Origin: Chlorobiales bacterium | GTDB lineage: Bacteria > Bacteroidota > Chlorobiia > Chlorobiales > Chlorobiaceae | Length of the DNA stretch: 15,643 nucleotides | Assembly: GCA_022360355.1 (NCBI GenBank) | Contig: JAKSCY010000249.1 | Location: 1 to 15,643, forward strand | Direction: 5' to 3' | Shown: positions 1-7,988 of the stretch, piece after piece | Position numbering within the stretch: position 1 is the first letter of the stretch | Layout of the letters: each line of letters opens with the position of its first letter | Made by a program: the position numbers and the translations under genes | Notes under the pieces: model-generated | What the model was told of the DNA's origin: nothing | The model's database searches: none | The model's input: only the letters and a program-made list of their open reading frames with translations

Positions 1-501
1 CAGACACAACCTGGTCTCAATCAACCCTCTTTGTTGACGCATCTCTCCGAACAGACGCTCAAGTGCAATTGCCAGGGCAGACATCGAGTTACCGATAACC
101 ATACCGCCTATCGGGAGAAAATAACGCGGCTCCCACCAAGGTGCAACGCCGATAATAAGACCGGAAACAAATAAAGCGGTAACGAAATAGCTGACAAACA
201 TCGTCAGAAAAGTCGGCAGCATATAAGGCACCTGTTTTTCTTTTACCCTTCCTCGTATTATAAAAGAGGCTGAAACCGCCATGATAACGAAAATGCCAAG
301 TGTAAACCAGAGGCTGCTCAGTTGAAAAATAAAGGTAAGTGCATAACCCATGAGAAAAAGCTGGGCAAAAGTCCTTATGGTACCGACGGTTATATCACGA
401 TTCAGGCCGAGATGATACACAAAAGAAGCCACCTGGGCGATGAGGATAAAGACCAAACCAAACAACAACTGCCAGAGACCGATTTCAACAATCTGGTTCA
501 T
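1..501 (-). CDS. fetB: FetB/UPF0014-family ABC transporter permease (partial, C-terminus off left edge)
   Basis: Inner-membrane permease of the UPF0014 (YbbM/FetB) family; E. coli FetAB is linked to iron export. The ATG is at 501-499 and 167 codons are visible, against about 260 for the family, so roughly the last third is missing. Translation gives repeated hydrophobic segments (about residues 8-27, 43-62, 65-83, 95-117), a basic loop with IIRGRVKEK, and the family-typical GGMVIGNSM followed by an ALERLFGEMRQQR-like amphipathic helix. The start codon overlaps the stop of the ATPase gene as ATGA, so translation is probably coupled and the two form one operon. The substrate cannot be read from the sequence; iron or another metal is inferred from the family. 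Family call is confident, substrate is not. Confidence 0.85.
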   Translation of the reverse strand, partial: MNQIVEIGLWQLLFGLVFILIAQVASFVYHLGLNRDITVGTIRTFAQLFLMGYALTFIFQLSSLWFTLGIFVIMAVSASFIIRGRVKEKQVPYMLPTFLTMFVSYFVTALFVSGLIIGVAPWWEPRYFLPIGGMVIGNSMSALAIALERLFGEMRQQRGLIETRLCL

Positions 502-1166
502 ACTTTTCGGAGTTTACGGTTTTCAAGCATATAGTTGAGAGGCGTCACGCTTTTCGGGAGGAAGTCGCTATGTGTTACCATCAGGATTGTTTTACCTTGC
601 ACTGCATTGAGATGCTCAATAATAGCAAAAACCATGGAAGCACTTTTTGCATCAAGCGCTGATGTCGGTTCGTCGAGAAGCAGGATCTCCGGATCAAGCA
701 GCAGTGCCCGCATCAAAGCAATACGCTGCTGCTGGCCGACAGAGAGATTTCTGGCCTGGTGACGCAGATCGATATCGTGCAGGTAAAACTGTTCGAGCAT
801 CTCTGCAAGCTGTTTCTCCGAAGGTTCGTTCTTCCAGTTGTTGATAGTGAATGAAAAAGGAAACAGGAGGTTTTCCTTTACGCTTGCATCGATCATTGAC
901 GGAATCTGCGCCACATAGGTAATGGTTCGACGAAGCTCGGCGGGAGGTATTGATTCGACAGGGCTGCCCCTGAAAAGAATGCGTCCGTTTTCATAAGAAT
1001 GTAACCTGCATATCAGACGCAGAAGACTTGATTTTCCTGTTCCTGACGCACCCTTTATCAGCACAAGCTCCCCCTCGTTGACCCGAAGATTCAGTTCACT
1101 GAACACGGGCGTCACGGCACCATCATAGGAAAAACCAAGGGACTCAATCTCCAGTAGCAACGACAT
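498..1166 (-). CDS. fetA: FetA-like ABC transporter ATP-binding protein
   Basis: ATPase of 222 residues that should energise the adjacent UPF0014 permease at the cytoplasmic face. All ABC motifs are present: Walker A GASGTGKSS (39-47), Q-loop Gln87 in YVAQIPS, signature LSVGQQQR (141-148), Walker B ILLLDEP (161-167) and H-loop His199 in VTHSD. The length matches YbbL/FetA ATPases. The gene is first in a two-gene minus-strand operon; its TGA overlaps the permease ATG by 4 bases. The upstream region (1167-1373) is shared with a divergent ATPase gene. No strong Shine-Dalgarno sequence precedes the ATG. The FetA name rests mainly on the partner gene, since ABC ATPases of many importers and exporters look alike. 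Confidence 0.86.
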   Translation of the reverse strand: MSLLLEIESLGFSYDGAVTPVFSELNLRVNEGELVLIKGASGTGKSSLLRLICRLHSYENGRILFRGSPVESIPPAELRRTITYVAQIPSMIDASVKENLLFPFSFTINNWKNEPSEKQLAEMLEQFYLHDIDLRHQARNLSVGQQQRIALMRALLLDPEILLLDEPTSALDAKSASMVFAIIEHLNAVQGKTILMVTHSDFLPKSVTPLNYMLENRKLRKV

Positions 1167-1373
1167 AAGTTGTTATGAATACAGCAGCAAGCTGTAATTG
1201 TATAAATGGCTATATTGCAGAGAATCCTGTATAGCTCAGTTCTGGAACAAGATAATAAAAAAGCCCGGCCTGATACTCAATCCCGAATGTCCCGGGAAAT
1301 CGCCTGTTACAGTGTTAAAAAATCATACCCGACCAGACAGCACGATGTGTATAACCGAAAAGAGATACATCCT

Positions 1374-3926
1374 ATGACCTTACCCATGGAAAAGCTCGGA
1401 TCTTTTTATCTGGGAAACGAATACGACCTGAACAGCAAGAAAAAGCTTGACATGCCTGTTCACTATGACGCACGTGACCTCACAACGCACGCAATATGCG
1501 TCGGGATGACCGGAAGCGGTAAAACAGGGCTTTGCATAGGACTGCTTGAGGAAGCGGCTCTCGACAGGATCCCGACTATCATGATCGACCCAAAAGGAGA
1601 CATCACCAACCTTCTCCTGCAATTTCCCGATCTGGCGCCGGAAGATTTCAAACCCTGGATCAATACCGATGATGCCCGAAGAAAAGACATGAGTATCGAA
1701 GCGTATGCTGCCGCTACTGCCGAAAAGTGGAAAAAAGGTCTGGCCGACTGGGGAATCGGTCAGGAACGCATCACGTCCCTGAAGGATTCAGCAGATTATA
1801 CAATCTTCACTCCCGGTTCCGATGCCGGAGTACCGGTCAGTATTCTCGGAAGCCTTGCTGCTCCGAAACTTGATTTCGCATCCAACAGGGAATCTGTACT
1901 GGAGCGTATCAGCGGAACTGTCAGCGCTCTTCTGGGGCTTGCCGGACTGAAAGCCGATCCGGCAAGAAGCCGGGAAGCAATTCTCCTGGCTGGTATTTTT
2001 GAGCATTTCTGGAAACAGGGCCAGGATCTTGACCTCGGGAAACTCATTCTCTCGGTCCAGGAACCGCCGATGCGCCAGGTCGGAGTGTTCGATACCAATA
2101 CCTTTTTTCCCCAAAAAGAGCGATTCGAGCTTTCCATGGCCTTCAACAACCTGATGGCTTCTCCGGGCTTTCAAAGCTGGCTTCAGGGAGATCCGCTGGA
2201 CATAGACCGGATGCTGTTTACCGCGGAAGGCAAACCCCGGCACAGCATCTTCTATCTGGCCCATCTACCGGACAGCGAAAGGATGTTTTTCGTCACCCTG
2301 CTTCTGGAAAACATGCTTACATGGATGCGTACCCAGCCCGGCACCACCAGTCTTAGAGCCCTGCTTTACTTCGATGAGGTTTTCGGCTTCCTTCCCCCTG
2401 TTTCCGAACCGTCCTCCAAACGCCCGCTCATGACCATGCTCAAACAGGCCAGGGCTTTTGGACTCGGCTGCGTACTGGCCACACAGAACCCTGTCGACAT
2501 CGACTATAAGGGATTGACAAATGCCGGGACCTGGTTTATAGGAAAACTGCAAGCCGAACGCGACAAGAAGCGTGTTCTGGAAGGGTTGAAAAACGCCATA
2601 TCGGAAGCAGGCGGCAACAACGAGTCCGTAGATTACGACATCCTGATCTCTCAACTCGGCAGCCGCGTTTTTCTGCTGCACAACGTCCATGAGGACAGGC
2701 CTGTTGTTTTTCATACCCGTTGGGCAATGAGCTACCTGAGGGGCCCGTTGACAAGACCACAGGTCAGACAGTTAATGGAGACGAAAAAATCATCTGCCGG
2801 CATCTTGAGAGATATGCCTACGCCGGCTCAGCAACAGCCTGCAGTTACAATACAATCCGCCCGAACAGCAGGCCCCTCCGAAAAGGAAACTCCAGCAGGT
2901 TATCTATCGCAGCAACCGTCTCTCGAACCCTCTGTGCGGCAGCATTTTCTGCCTCTTCAGGTCAGCCTTCAGGAAGCCTTGCAGCTTCTCGAAAAGGAAT
3001 CGGGATCTGTTCCCGATCTTTCAGACATCCGGCTTCTTTACCGGCCGGTACTGCTTGGTCTTGCCGATGTTCATTTTATCGACAAGCGCAGGGGTTTCAA
3101 GAAAAAGTCGGAAAAAAAACTGCTTCTTCGTCTACCTGAAGCACCTGTAACGCCCGAATGGAAAGACGCCGAGGAACTGCCTGTTTCTGAAAAGCAGCTG
3201 CGCCGTGCACCGGAAAAGCCCGAAAACATTCATGGGACTTTCTTTGCTCCTGTTCAGGAAACCGTCAACAGCGGCAAAAAAATAACCCTCCTTTCCAAAA
3301 AGCTTGATGACTGGCTTTACTACAATGAACGGAGAAGCATTGCCGTTCACGACGAACTGGAGCTTTTTCAACACCCTGACGAGCCCCTGAGGAATTTCAC
3401 GATTCGCCTTCAGCAGGCTGCAAGAGAAAAACGTGATGAGGAAACAGATGCTCTTGAGAAAAAATTTGAAAAACAGTTAGAACGTCTGGAAAAAAAGCTT
3501 CGCAGGGAAAAGCGTGAGCTTGCAAACGATGAAATGGAACATGAAAACCGCAAAAAACAGGAACTGTTCAGCATTGGTGAAACCGTACTTGGTTTCTTCA
3601 TGGGGAAACGAAGCACCAGCCGGATCAGCACTGCCCTGAACAAACGACGTATGACCGCAAAAGCAAAAGCTGATATCGAGGAATCTCACGAGGAAATCGA
3701 AGAACTTCAGGAAGAAATCACGAAGCTTGAAGAAGAGCTGAAAGCCGGAGTCGAAGAAATCAGCAATAAATGGGAAAACGTCCTGGATACTCTCGGCAAG
3801 GAGGAACTGGCACCGCGCCGGACCGATGTTACCATCCATTCAGTCAGTCTTTGCTGGCTCCCCTTCTGGTCAATCATCTGGGAAGACGGCGCAATTCAGC
3901 GACAAAAGACAACAGAGGCTTTCTGA
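1374..3926 (+). CDS. HerA/DUF853-like P-loop ATPase with C-terminal coiled coils
   Basis: Large cytoplasmic ATPase of the HerA/VirD4-like group often annotated as DUF853/DUF87 ATP-binding protein; the cellular role is not established. In the 850-residue reading, Walker A is GMTGSGKT (44-51), followed by IDPKGD, and Walker B is LLYFDE (330-335). An ATQNPVDID segment follows, typical of the family sensor region. Two highly charged, heptad-like coiled coils lie near 682-729 and 765-799. The frame stays open upstream to 1206, but ATG 1374 is preferred: an AAAGAG stretch sits 10 bases ahead, the family-like [11 protein letters not shown] begins just after, and the 1206 start would leave only 39 bases for two divergent promoters. 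ATG 1386 is also possible. The 3' end overlaps the opposite-strand transporter gene by 53 bases. Confidence 0.82.
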   Translation: MTLPMEKLGSFYLGNEYDLNSKKKLDMPVHYDARDLTTHAICVGMTGSGKTGLCIGLLEEAALDRIPTIMIDPKGDITNLLLQFPDLAPEDFKPWINTDDARRKDMSIEAYAAATAEKWKKGLADWGIGQERITSLKDSADYTIFTPGSDAGVPVSILGSLAAPKLDFASNRESVLERISGTVSALLGLAGLKADPARSREAILLAGIFEHFWKQGQDLDLGKLILSVQEPPMRQVGVFDTNTFFPQKERFELSMAFNNLMASPGFQSWLQGDPLDIDRMLFTAEGKPRHSIFYLAHLPDSERMFFVTLLLENMLTWMRTQPGTTSLRALLYFDEVFGFLPPVSEPSSKRPLMTMLKQARAFGLGCVLATQNPVDIDYKGLTNAGTWFIGKLQAERDKKRVLEGLKNAISEAGGNNESVDYDILISQLGSRVFLLHNVHEDRPVVFHTRWAMSYLRGPLTRPQVRQLMETKKSSAGILRDMPTPAQQQPAVTIQSARTAGPSEKETPAGYLSQQPSLEPSVRQHFLPLQVSLQEALQLLEKESGSVPDLSDIRLLYRPVLLGLADVHFIDKRRGFKKKSEKKLLLRLPEAPVTPEWKDAEELPVSEKQLRRAPEKPENIHGTFFAPVQETVNSGKKITLLSKKLDDWLYYNERRSIAVHDELELFQHPDEPLRNFTIRLQQAAREKRDEETDALEKKFEKQLERLEKKLRREKRELANDEMEHENRKKQELFSIGETVLGFFMGKRSTSRISTALNKRRMTAKAKADIEESHEEIEELQEEITKLEEELKAGVEEISNKWENVLDTLGKEELAPRRTDVTIHSVSLCWLPFWSIIWEDGAIQRQKTTEAF

Positions 3927-4548
3927 GAAACAGATAGCCGCTTAATCCAATAAGACAGAAAGCGGCGCCCCAAAGCATGAAATCAAAATCAGCTCCCCCT
4001 TGGTACATACTGAAAGTGCCGAAAGCAAAAAAGACAATGGCTGCCCCGATTTTGACAATGTTTTCCGGCAGCTTTTTCCCAAGTAACTTTCCGACCGCAA
4101 TCGCCAGTGCATCGGAAAACACCATGCCAAGTGTGGAACCTATCCAGACTGCCATAAAAGGATTGGTCGCTGCAAGAGAAAGCGAACTCAACATGGTCTT
4201 ATCACCCAGTTCGGCGATAAAGAATGTGCTGAACACAAGCCAGAAAGGGTGAATGGCAGGTTTGCATGAACCACTGTCCTCGTCAAGACTGTCGCCTCTC
4301 AATGTCCAGAATCCGTAAACGATGAATGATATACCGGCAAGAAACAAAACCCAGTCGACCGGGAGCAATCCCCCAAGAAGAGTTCCGGCGGCGGTAGAGA
4401 GTACATGCACGGCAAGTGTTGAACAGAATATTGCCCACAGCACAACTCTCGCACTGAAACAGGTGGCGAGAGTCAAGGCGAGAAGCTGGGATTTGTCGCC
4501 GAGCTCGGCGATAAAAATCATGGCAAAAGAGAGCGAAAAAGCTTCCAT
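3874..4548 (-). CDS. GDT1/UPF0016 (TMEM165-like) divalent cation transporter
   Basis: Polytopic inner-membrane protein of 224 residues. The two internally repeated E-x-G-D-K-[ST] motifs that define the GDT1/TMEM165/MneA family are clear: ELGDKS at 15-20 and ELGDKT at 113-118, each at the start of a three-helix half. Members export Mn2+ or move Ca2+/Mn2+; Mn2+ export is the usual bacterial role (family knowledge, not shown here). A hydrophilic linker rich in Asp and Ser (about 85-100) separates the halves. A further hydrophobic segment near 189-208 gives the protein a longer C-terminus than the usual six-helix members. The ATG lies 6 bases after the lipocalin stop, so the pair is probably one transcript. 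The 3' end overlaps the convergent HerA-like gene by 53 bases. Confidence 0.86.
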   Translation of the reverse strand: MEAFSLSFAMIFIAELGDKSQLLALTLATCFSARVVLWAIFCSTLAVHVLSTAAGTLLGGLLPVDWVLFLAGISFIVYGFWTLRGDSLDEDSGSCKPAIHPFWLVFSTFFIAELGDKTMLSSLSLAATNPFMAVWIGSTLGMVFSDALAIAVGKLLGKKLPENIVKIGAAIVFFAFGTFSMYQGGADFDFMLWGAAFCLIGLSGYLFLRKPLLSFVAELRRLPR

Positions 4549-4554
4549 ATCGTT

Positions 4555-5040
4555 TTACCCGCGCTGATCCGTCTTTACCAGTCTTTCTGTATCAAAGCCC
4601 CGGCTTTTAAGCCTTTGAACAATTTCATCATACACTGCATCTCCAAGGTAAGGAGTACGGCTCAGAATCCAGAGACTCCGCGACGTGGGAGTCGATACTG
4701 CTGCCCAGGAGTAATCGTCGGCAAGATCGACAATCCAGTAATCACCCTTGAAAAGTCTGAAAAACTGCACTTTCAGTTTGGCGTTTCCGCTATCCGGCAC
4801 GGAATACGCCTTTGCCCTGACTGACTTTTCCCTTCCCTTTCGCTGGCATGAATTTCGAACATCCACATACCCAGCCTTGTTGAGGGTATATTCAGCTTTT
4901 GTTTTTATACATCCCCGCTCTTCTTTGGGTACATACGAGGCAATTTCATACCAGGTACCGCAATACCTCACAACATCGACCGATGAAACGGTGGAAGGCT
5001 CTTTTGCAGCAGCTTTTTTCCGGAATAATTTTCTTAACAT
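4555..5040 (-). CDS. blc: Blc-type bacterial lipocalin, no visible lipoprotein signal
   Basis: Lipocalin of 161 residues, related to Blc/apolipoprotein D, expected to bind a small hydrophobic ligand in a beta-barrel. The hallmark GTWYEIA is at 28-34, followed by conserved Cys44 and Cys65, AKLKVQFF, the [16 protein letters not shown] strands and the C-terminal LWILSRTP and [10 protein letters not shown] motifs. Length from GTWYEIA to the end is normal. The start is uncertain: ATG at 5040 is the first good codon, and the frame remains open to a TTG at 5052. Neither start has a nearby Shine-Dalgarno. The N-terminus (MLRKLFRKK) is basic, with no hydrophobic core or lipobox, whereas E. coli Blc is an outer-membrane lipoprotein; location here is therefore unclear. 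The gene is followed after 6 bases by the GDT1 transporter. Confidence 0.85.
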   Translation of the reverse strand: MLRKLFRKKAAAKEPSTVSSVDVVRYCGTWYEIASYVPKEERGCIKTKAEYTLNKAGYVDVRNSCQRKGREKSVRAKAYSVPDSGNAKLKVQFFRLFKGDYWIVDLADDYSWAAVSTPTSRSLWILSRTPYLGDAVYDEIVQRLKSRGFDTERLVKTDQRG

Positions 5041-5105
5041 AATGCAATGCAACTTGTTCAGCAGTATGGCAAATACATCTGTTCACTCCTCCCTTACACC
5101 TGCAT

Positions 5106-5585
5106 ATGGTTAAACAACAAAGCATGGCTATTCGATCCGCAACCCCTGAAGATATAAACCGATGCTGTGAACTCCTAACCCTTCTTTTCGAACAGGAGGC
5201 CGAGTTCACCCCTGACCCGGAAAATCAGAAAAAAGGACTGCTGCTGATACTGGAAAACCCTTCGAGCGGAACCGTTCTTGTTTACGAAGACAATGAAAAA
5301 GGGTGTATTGCCGGCATGGTGGTAATGCTCTACACGATAAGCACAGCTCTCGGTAAAAAAGTAGTTCTTCTTGAAGACATGATCGTCGATCCCGTTTACC
5401 GTTCACAAGGAATCGGCAGCCAGCTGCTGCACCATGCCGTCAACCTGGCGAAAAATATCGGGTCTGGACGTATCACTCTTTTAACGGATGAAAACAATGA
5501 AAACGCTTTCGATTTTTACAATAAAAACGGGTTCAGACGTTCCGACATGGTAGTCTTCAGAAAAATAATTTCATCCACACAATGA
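5106..5585 (+). CDS. GNAT-family N-acetyltransferase
   Basis: Acetyl-CoA-dependent acetyltransferase of 159 residues with a single GNAT domain; the acceptor cannot be predicted. The acetyl-CoA loop (motif A) is VDPVYRSQGIGSQLL (about 94-108), matching R-x-x-G-x-G. Motif B is NENAFDFYNKNGF (131-143), with the usual Tyr and Gly-Phe near the C-terminus. The N-terminal IRSATPEDI is the typical first strand and helix. ATG 5106 is used, but ATG 5124 (residue 7) sits directly before the domain and is equally possible; neither has a clear Shine-Dalgarno. The gene is divergent from the lipocalin, with a short shared intergenic region, and lies 130 bases upstream of rubredoxin in the same direction. 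No functional link to either neighbour is evident. Confidence 0.83.
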   Translation: MVKQQSMAIRSATPEDINRCCELLTLLFEQEAEFTPDPENQKKGLLLILENPSSGTVLVYEDNEKGCIAGMVVMLYTISTALGKKVVLLEDMIVDPVYRSQGIGSQLLHHAVNLAKNIGSGRITLLTDENNENAFDFYNKNGFRRSDMVVFRKIISSTQ

Positions 5586-5715
5586 ACTTTTTATCATTCA
5601 AACTATTTTACATCAATATCTTCTGCGAAAGATGAACGTTGATCCTCGTCAATCCAGACAGGTGTTCTTTTTACCAAGCATGTTCCTGCAATCATAAACC
5701 AAAGGAGATTCAGCT

Positions 5716-5880
5716 ATGGATAAATGGATATGTGAACCGTGCGGCTATGTTTACGATCCGGATTACGGTGACCCAGATAGCGGTATCGAGCCCGGTACAC
5801 CCTTTGAGGATATCCCGGAAGACTGGGTATGCCCTGTTTGTGGCGTTGAAAAAAGCTTTTTCGTAAAAGAAGAAGGATAA
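5716..5880 (+). CDS. rub: Rubredoxin
   Basis: Small one-iron electron carrier of 54 residues, the normal rubredoxin size. Read directly from the sequence, it has both metal-binding knuckles: Cys6-x2-Cys9 in [11 protein letters not shown] and Cys39-x2-Cys42 in DWVCPVCG. The conserved aromatic and acidic core, with [17 protein letters not shown] between the knuckles, is intact, so a functional Fe(Cys)4 site is expected. An AAAGGAG Shine-Dalgarno (5701-5707) sits 8 bases before the ATG, the clearest ribosome-binding site in the window. An intrinsic terminator follows at 5913-5950. Rubredoxins of anaerobes donate electrons to oxygen- and peroxide-detoxifying enzymes or other partners; the partner is not shown here. 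The downstream flavoprotein is a candidate only by proximity. Confidence 0.95.
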   Translation: MDKWICEPCGYVYDPDYGDPDSGIEPGTPFEDIPEDWVCPVCGVEKSFFVKEEG

Positions 5881-5912
5881 TCAACAATCCGGTGATACGC
5901 CATAGCGTAACA

Positions 5913-5950
5913 AGCGGTGTCCTTCTTTGGAAAGATGCCGCTGTTTTTTT
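5913..5950 (+). terminator. Intrinsic terminator after rubredoxin
   Basis: The 8-base left arm AGCGGTGT (5913-5920) pairs with ATGCCGCT (5935-5942), counting two G-U wobbles in RNA. A run of seven T (5944-5950) follows directly. This is the stem plus U-tract form of a Rho-independent terminator, 33 bases after the rubredoxin stop. It separates rubredoxin transcription from the downstream flavoprotein gene. Confidence 0.72.
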
Positions 5951-6264
5951 CGCACGCTCCTCCCACACTGTTCTACATTTCACGGCAAGCCTGACTTATA
6001 CCCTCTGAAAATAGCAAGAAACCGTTGACTGTTGCCACCAGCGTGTTGCTGACAACGTTCCTGCCGAAAAACTTCCGGTGAAAAGGCCGTTAATTTCATG
6101 ATTTATAATGAAATGGCTATTTTTGTGTATGTTTTTTGTCTTTTGTTGCGAGTCTGCAAGATATTATACAGCCCATGCCATCCTTGATCACGTCAGCGCA
6201 GAACGTTTTCCTGCAGAAACAACCTTTACCATAGATGTTTCCGTAACCTTAAGCAGAAAAGATC
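5951..6264. other. Intergenic region between rubredoxin terminator and glutamate-synthase-like gene
   Basis: About 314 bases without a convincing gene. The stretch presumably holds the promoter of the downstream flavoprotein gene. A TATAAT hexamer occurs at 6104-6109, but no acceptable -35 element lies 16-18 bases upstream, so it is only a weak candidate. A 60-codon frame (6108-6290) starts inside that hexamer and encodes a hydrophobic N-terminus. It has no Shine-Dalgarno, overlaps the next gene by 26 bases in another frame, and is not called as a gene. No RNA gene or long repeat was recognised. Confidence 0.5.
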
Positions 6265-7905
6265 ATGAAGCAATGGCGCAAAAGAAATGACGCTCTTGGA
6301 ACGGTCAATCGGGGAGACCCCTGTGAATCGGGCCTTTGTACTCTCTGCGCATCAGACTGCAAGGGCAAATGTGAAACCTGGCTCAGCTCACTTATGGGCA
6401 GAAAACTGCTCTACCCTGTAAAATTCGGCCAGACCACCTCCGGCTCCGCTTCAGTATCTGCTGACGGTGTCGGGTATCATGCCATCAGAATTCAGGGATA
6501 TGCATACGGAGCCGAAGGTCTCCCTGAAGGACTCTCCAACGACCCGGACGACTGTATTTTCCCCAATGTATCCATCGAAACATCATTTGGCCACGAAACT
6601 GAAACCAAATGCCGCGTACCCATAATGACAGGTGCGCTGGGTTCGACATTTATCGCAGAAAAATACTGGGACAGTTTCGCCGTTGGAGCTGCAATTTGTG
6701 GTTTTCCGATTGTTATCGGTGAAAATGTTGTCGGTGTTGACAGAAATTCGGTGCTTCAAGATGGTTCTATCCATTCTGCCCCTGAGCTGGAACGCAGAAT
6801 AGAAATATTCCGGCGTTATTATGACGGTTACGGTGGTGTTATTATACAAATGAACGTTGAAGACAGCCGCAATGGCGTGGCTCATTATCTTGCCGGGAAA
6901 TATTGCGATGATGTAATCATTGAACTGAAGTGGGGCCAGGGAGCAAAAGACATAGGCGGCGAAATACAGGTCAGCGATCTGGAATATGCAAGGTTTCTCA
7001 ATAAACGCGGCTATGTTGTTGACCCCGACCCGTTCAACCAGCTCTCGGTAGCCTCATTCGAGAATAAGTCCTTGACTTCCTTTGCGCGTCACAGCCGCCT
7101 GGGGGGAACCGGCATAAATACTTCCGATGAGCTGCGCGAAACATTTACCAAAAGCGTAAGAGAACTGCGAAAACTTGGATTTAAACGTATCACCCTCAAA
7201 ACCGGAGCATATGGAATGGAAGCACTTGCTCTGGCAATTAAATGTGCATCGGAAAACAACCTTGACCTGCTCACCATAGACGGAGCAGGAGGAGGCACCG
7301 GCATGAGCCCATGGAACATGATGGAACAGTGGGGAGTTCCTTCATTACAATTACATGCAAAAACGTGGGAGTACTGTCATATGCTCGATGCAAACGGAGG
7401 AGTTGTGCCCCACATTTCCCTTGCAGGTGGATTTGCCCGTGAAGATCATATTTTCAAAGCCCTTGCCCTTTGCTCTCCCTATACGAAACTTGTTTGCATG
7501 GGAAGAGCTCCGATGATCCCCGGCTTCCTTGGAAGCAATATTGAAGGTGTGTTCAAACCTGACAGAAGAGCTGAAATCTTCGGTCACTGGGAAGAACTAC
7601 CTGCAGCAGTCAAAGAAAACGGTACAAACCCTGAGGAAATTTTTGCCGGATGGGAAGCCGTAAAGGAAAAAGTCGGTATCCAAGAGATGGATGCCATTCC
7701 TTTCGGGGCTATTGCGCTTTACGGTTATGTGGACAAGCTTTCCTGCGGGCTGCAACAATTCATGGCGGGCGCGAGAAAATTCTCTCTCCCCTCAATCCGT
7801 CGCGACGATTTGATGGCAGCAAACCTTGAAACAGCAGAGACAACCGGAATTCCTTACTTGACTGATACCCAGGATGATCTGGCGAAAACCATTCTCCTCA
7901 GTTGA
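6265..7905 (+). CDS. FMN-binding glutamate-synthase-family protein with N-terminal Cys cluster
   Basis: Flavoprotein of 546 residues built around the glutamate synthase central/FMN TIM barrel. The glutaminase domain of full GltB is absent. Family segments include GQGAKDIGGEI (225-234), the flavin-binding-like TIDGAGGGTGMSP (337-349), ISLAGGF (384-390) and VCMGRAPMIPGFLGSN (410-425). The 3Fe-4S Cys-x5-Cys-x4-Cys motif of classical GltB is not seen at the usual place. Instead the N-terminus has five cysteines (20, 25, 28, 32, 36) spaced like an Fe-S or metal site. The reaction is therefore uncertain: it could be ammonia- or subunit-supplied glutamate synthesis, or another FMN redox reaction. 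ATG 6265 is the first start after an in-frame TAA at 6250-6252; its Shine-Dalgarno is poor. Rubredoxin lies upstream as a possible electron carrier. Confidence 0.8.
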   Translation: MKQWRKRNDALGTVNRGDPCESGLCTLCASDCKGKCETWLSSLMGRKLLYPVKFGQTTSGSASVSADGVGYHAIRIQGYAYGAEGLPEGLSNDPDDCIFPNVSIETSFGHETETKCRVPIMTGALGSTFIAEKYWDSFAVGAAICGFPIVIGENVVGVDRNSVLQDGSIHSAPELERRIEIFRRYYDGYGGVIIQMNVEDSRNGVAHYLAGKYCDDVIIELKWGQGAKDIGGEIQVSDLEYARFLNKRGYVVDPDPFNQLSVASFENKSLTSFARHSRLGGTGINTSDELRETFTKSVRELRKLGFKRITLKTGAYGMEALALAIKCASENNLDLLTIDGAGGGTGMSPWNMMEQWGVPSLQLHAKTWEYCHMLDANGGVVPHISLAGGFAREDHIFKALALCSPYTKLVCMGRAPMIPGFLGSNIEGVFKPDRRAEIFGHWEELPAAVKENGTNPEEIFAGWEAVKEKVGIQEMDAIPFGAIALYGYVDKLSCGLQQFMAGARKFSLPSIRRDDLMAANLETAETTGIPYLTDTQDDLAKTILLS

Positions 7906-7944
7906 CAGCCTACATTTATTTCAGCACACCGGGCCATTGTAAAC

Positions 7945-7983
7945 TCCCGGGTGTTCATCAGAGCCTGTAATGAACACCCGGGA
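7945..7983. terminator. 14-bp perfect inverted repeat between convergent genes, probable terminator
   Basis: The left arm TCCCGGGTGTTCAT (7945-7958) and right arm ATGAACACCCGGGA (7970-7983) are perfect reverse complements around an 11-base loop. The structure lies between the 3' ends of the flavoprotein gene (stop at 7905) and the LolC/E-like gene (stop at 7989), where a bidirectional terminator would be expected. Neither strand has a T-run after the stem, so it is not a textbook intrinsic terminator. It could act in 3'-end protection or be a repeat unit. Confidence 0.5.
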
Positions 7984-7988
7984 ACACC

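Noticed and set aside
1206..1373. 56-residue N-terminal extension of the HerA-like ATPase
   Set aside because: It would leave only 39 bases between divergent genes, the extra residues show no domain character, and ATG 1374 is better placed just before the conserved sequence.
6104..6109. TATAAT as a promoter for the glutamate-synthase-like gene
   Set aside because: No reasonable -35 hexamer at 16-18 bases and about 155 bases from the start codon; left as a weak note only.
6108..6290. 60-codon frame with a hydrophobic, Cys-rich N-terminus before the glutamate-synthase-like gene
   Set aside because: No ribosome-binding site, start inside a TATAAT-like hexamer, 26-base overlap with a well-supported gene in another frame, and no recognisable family.
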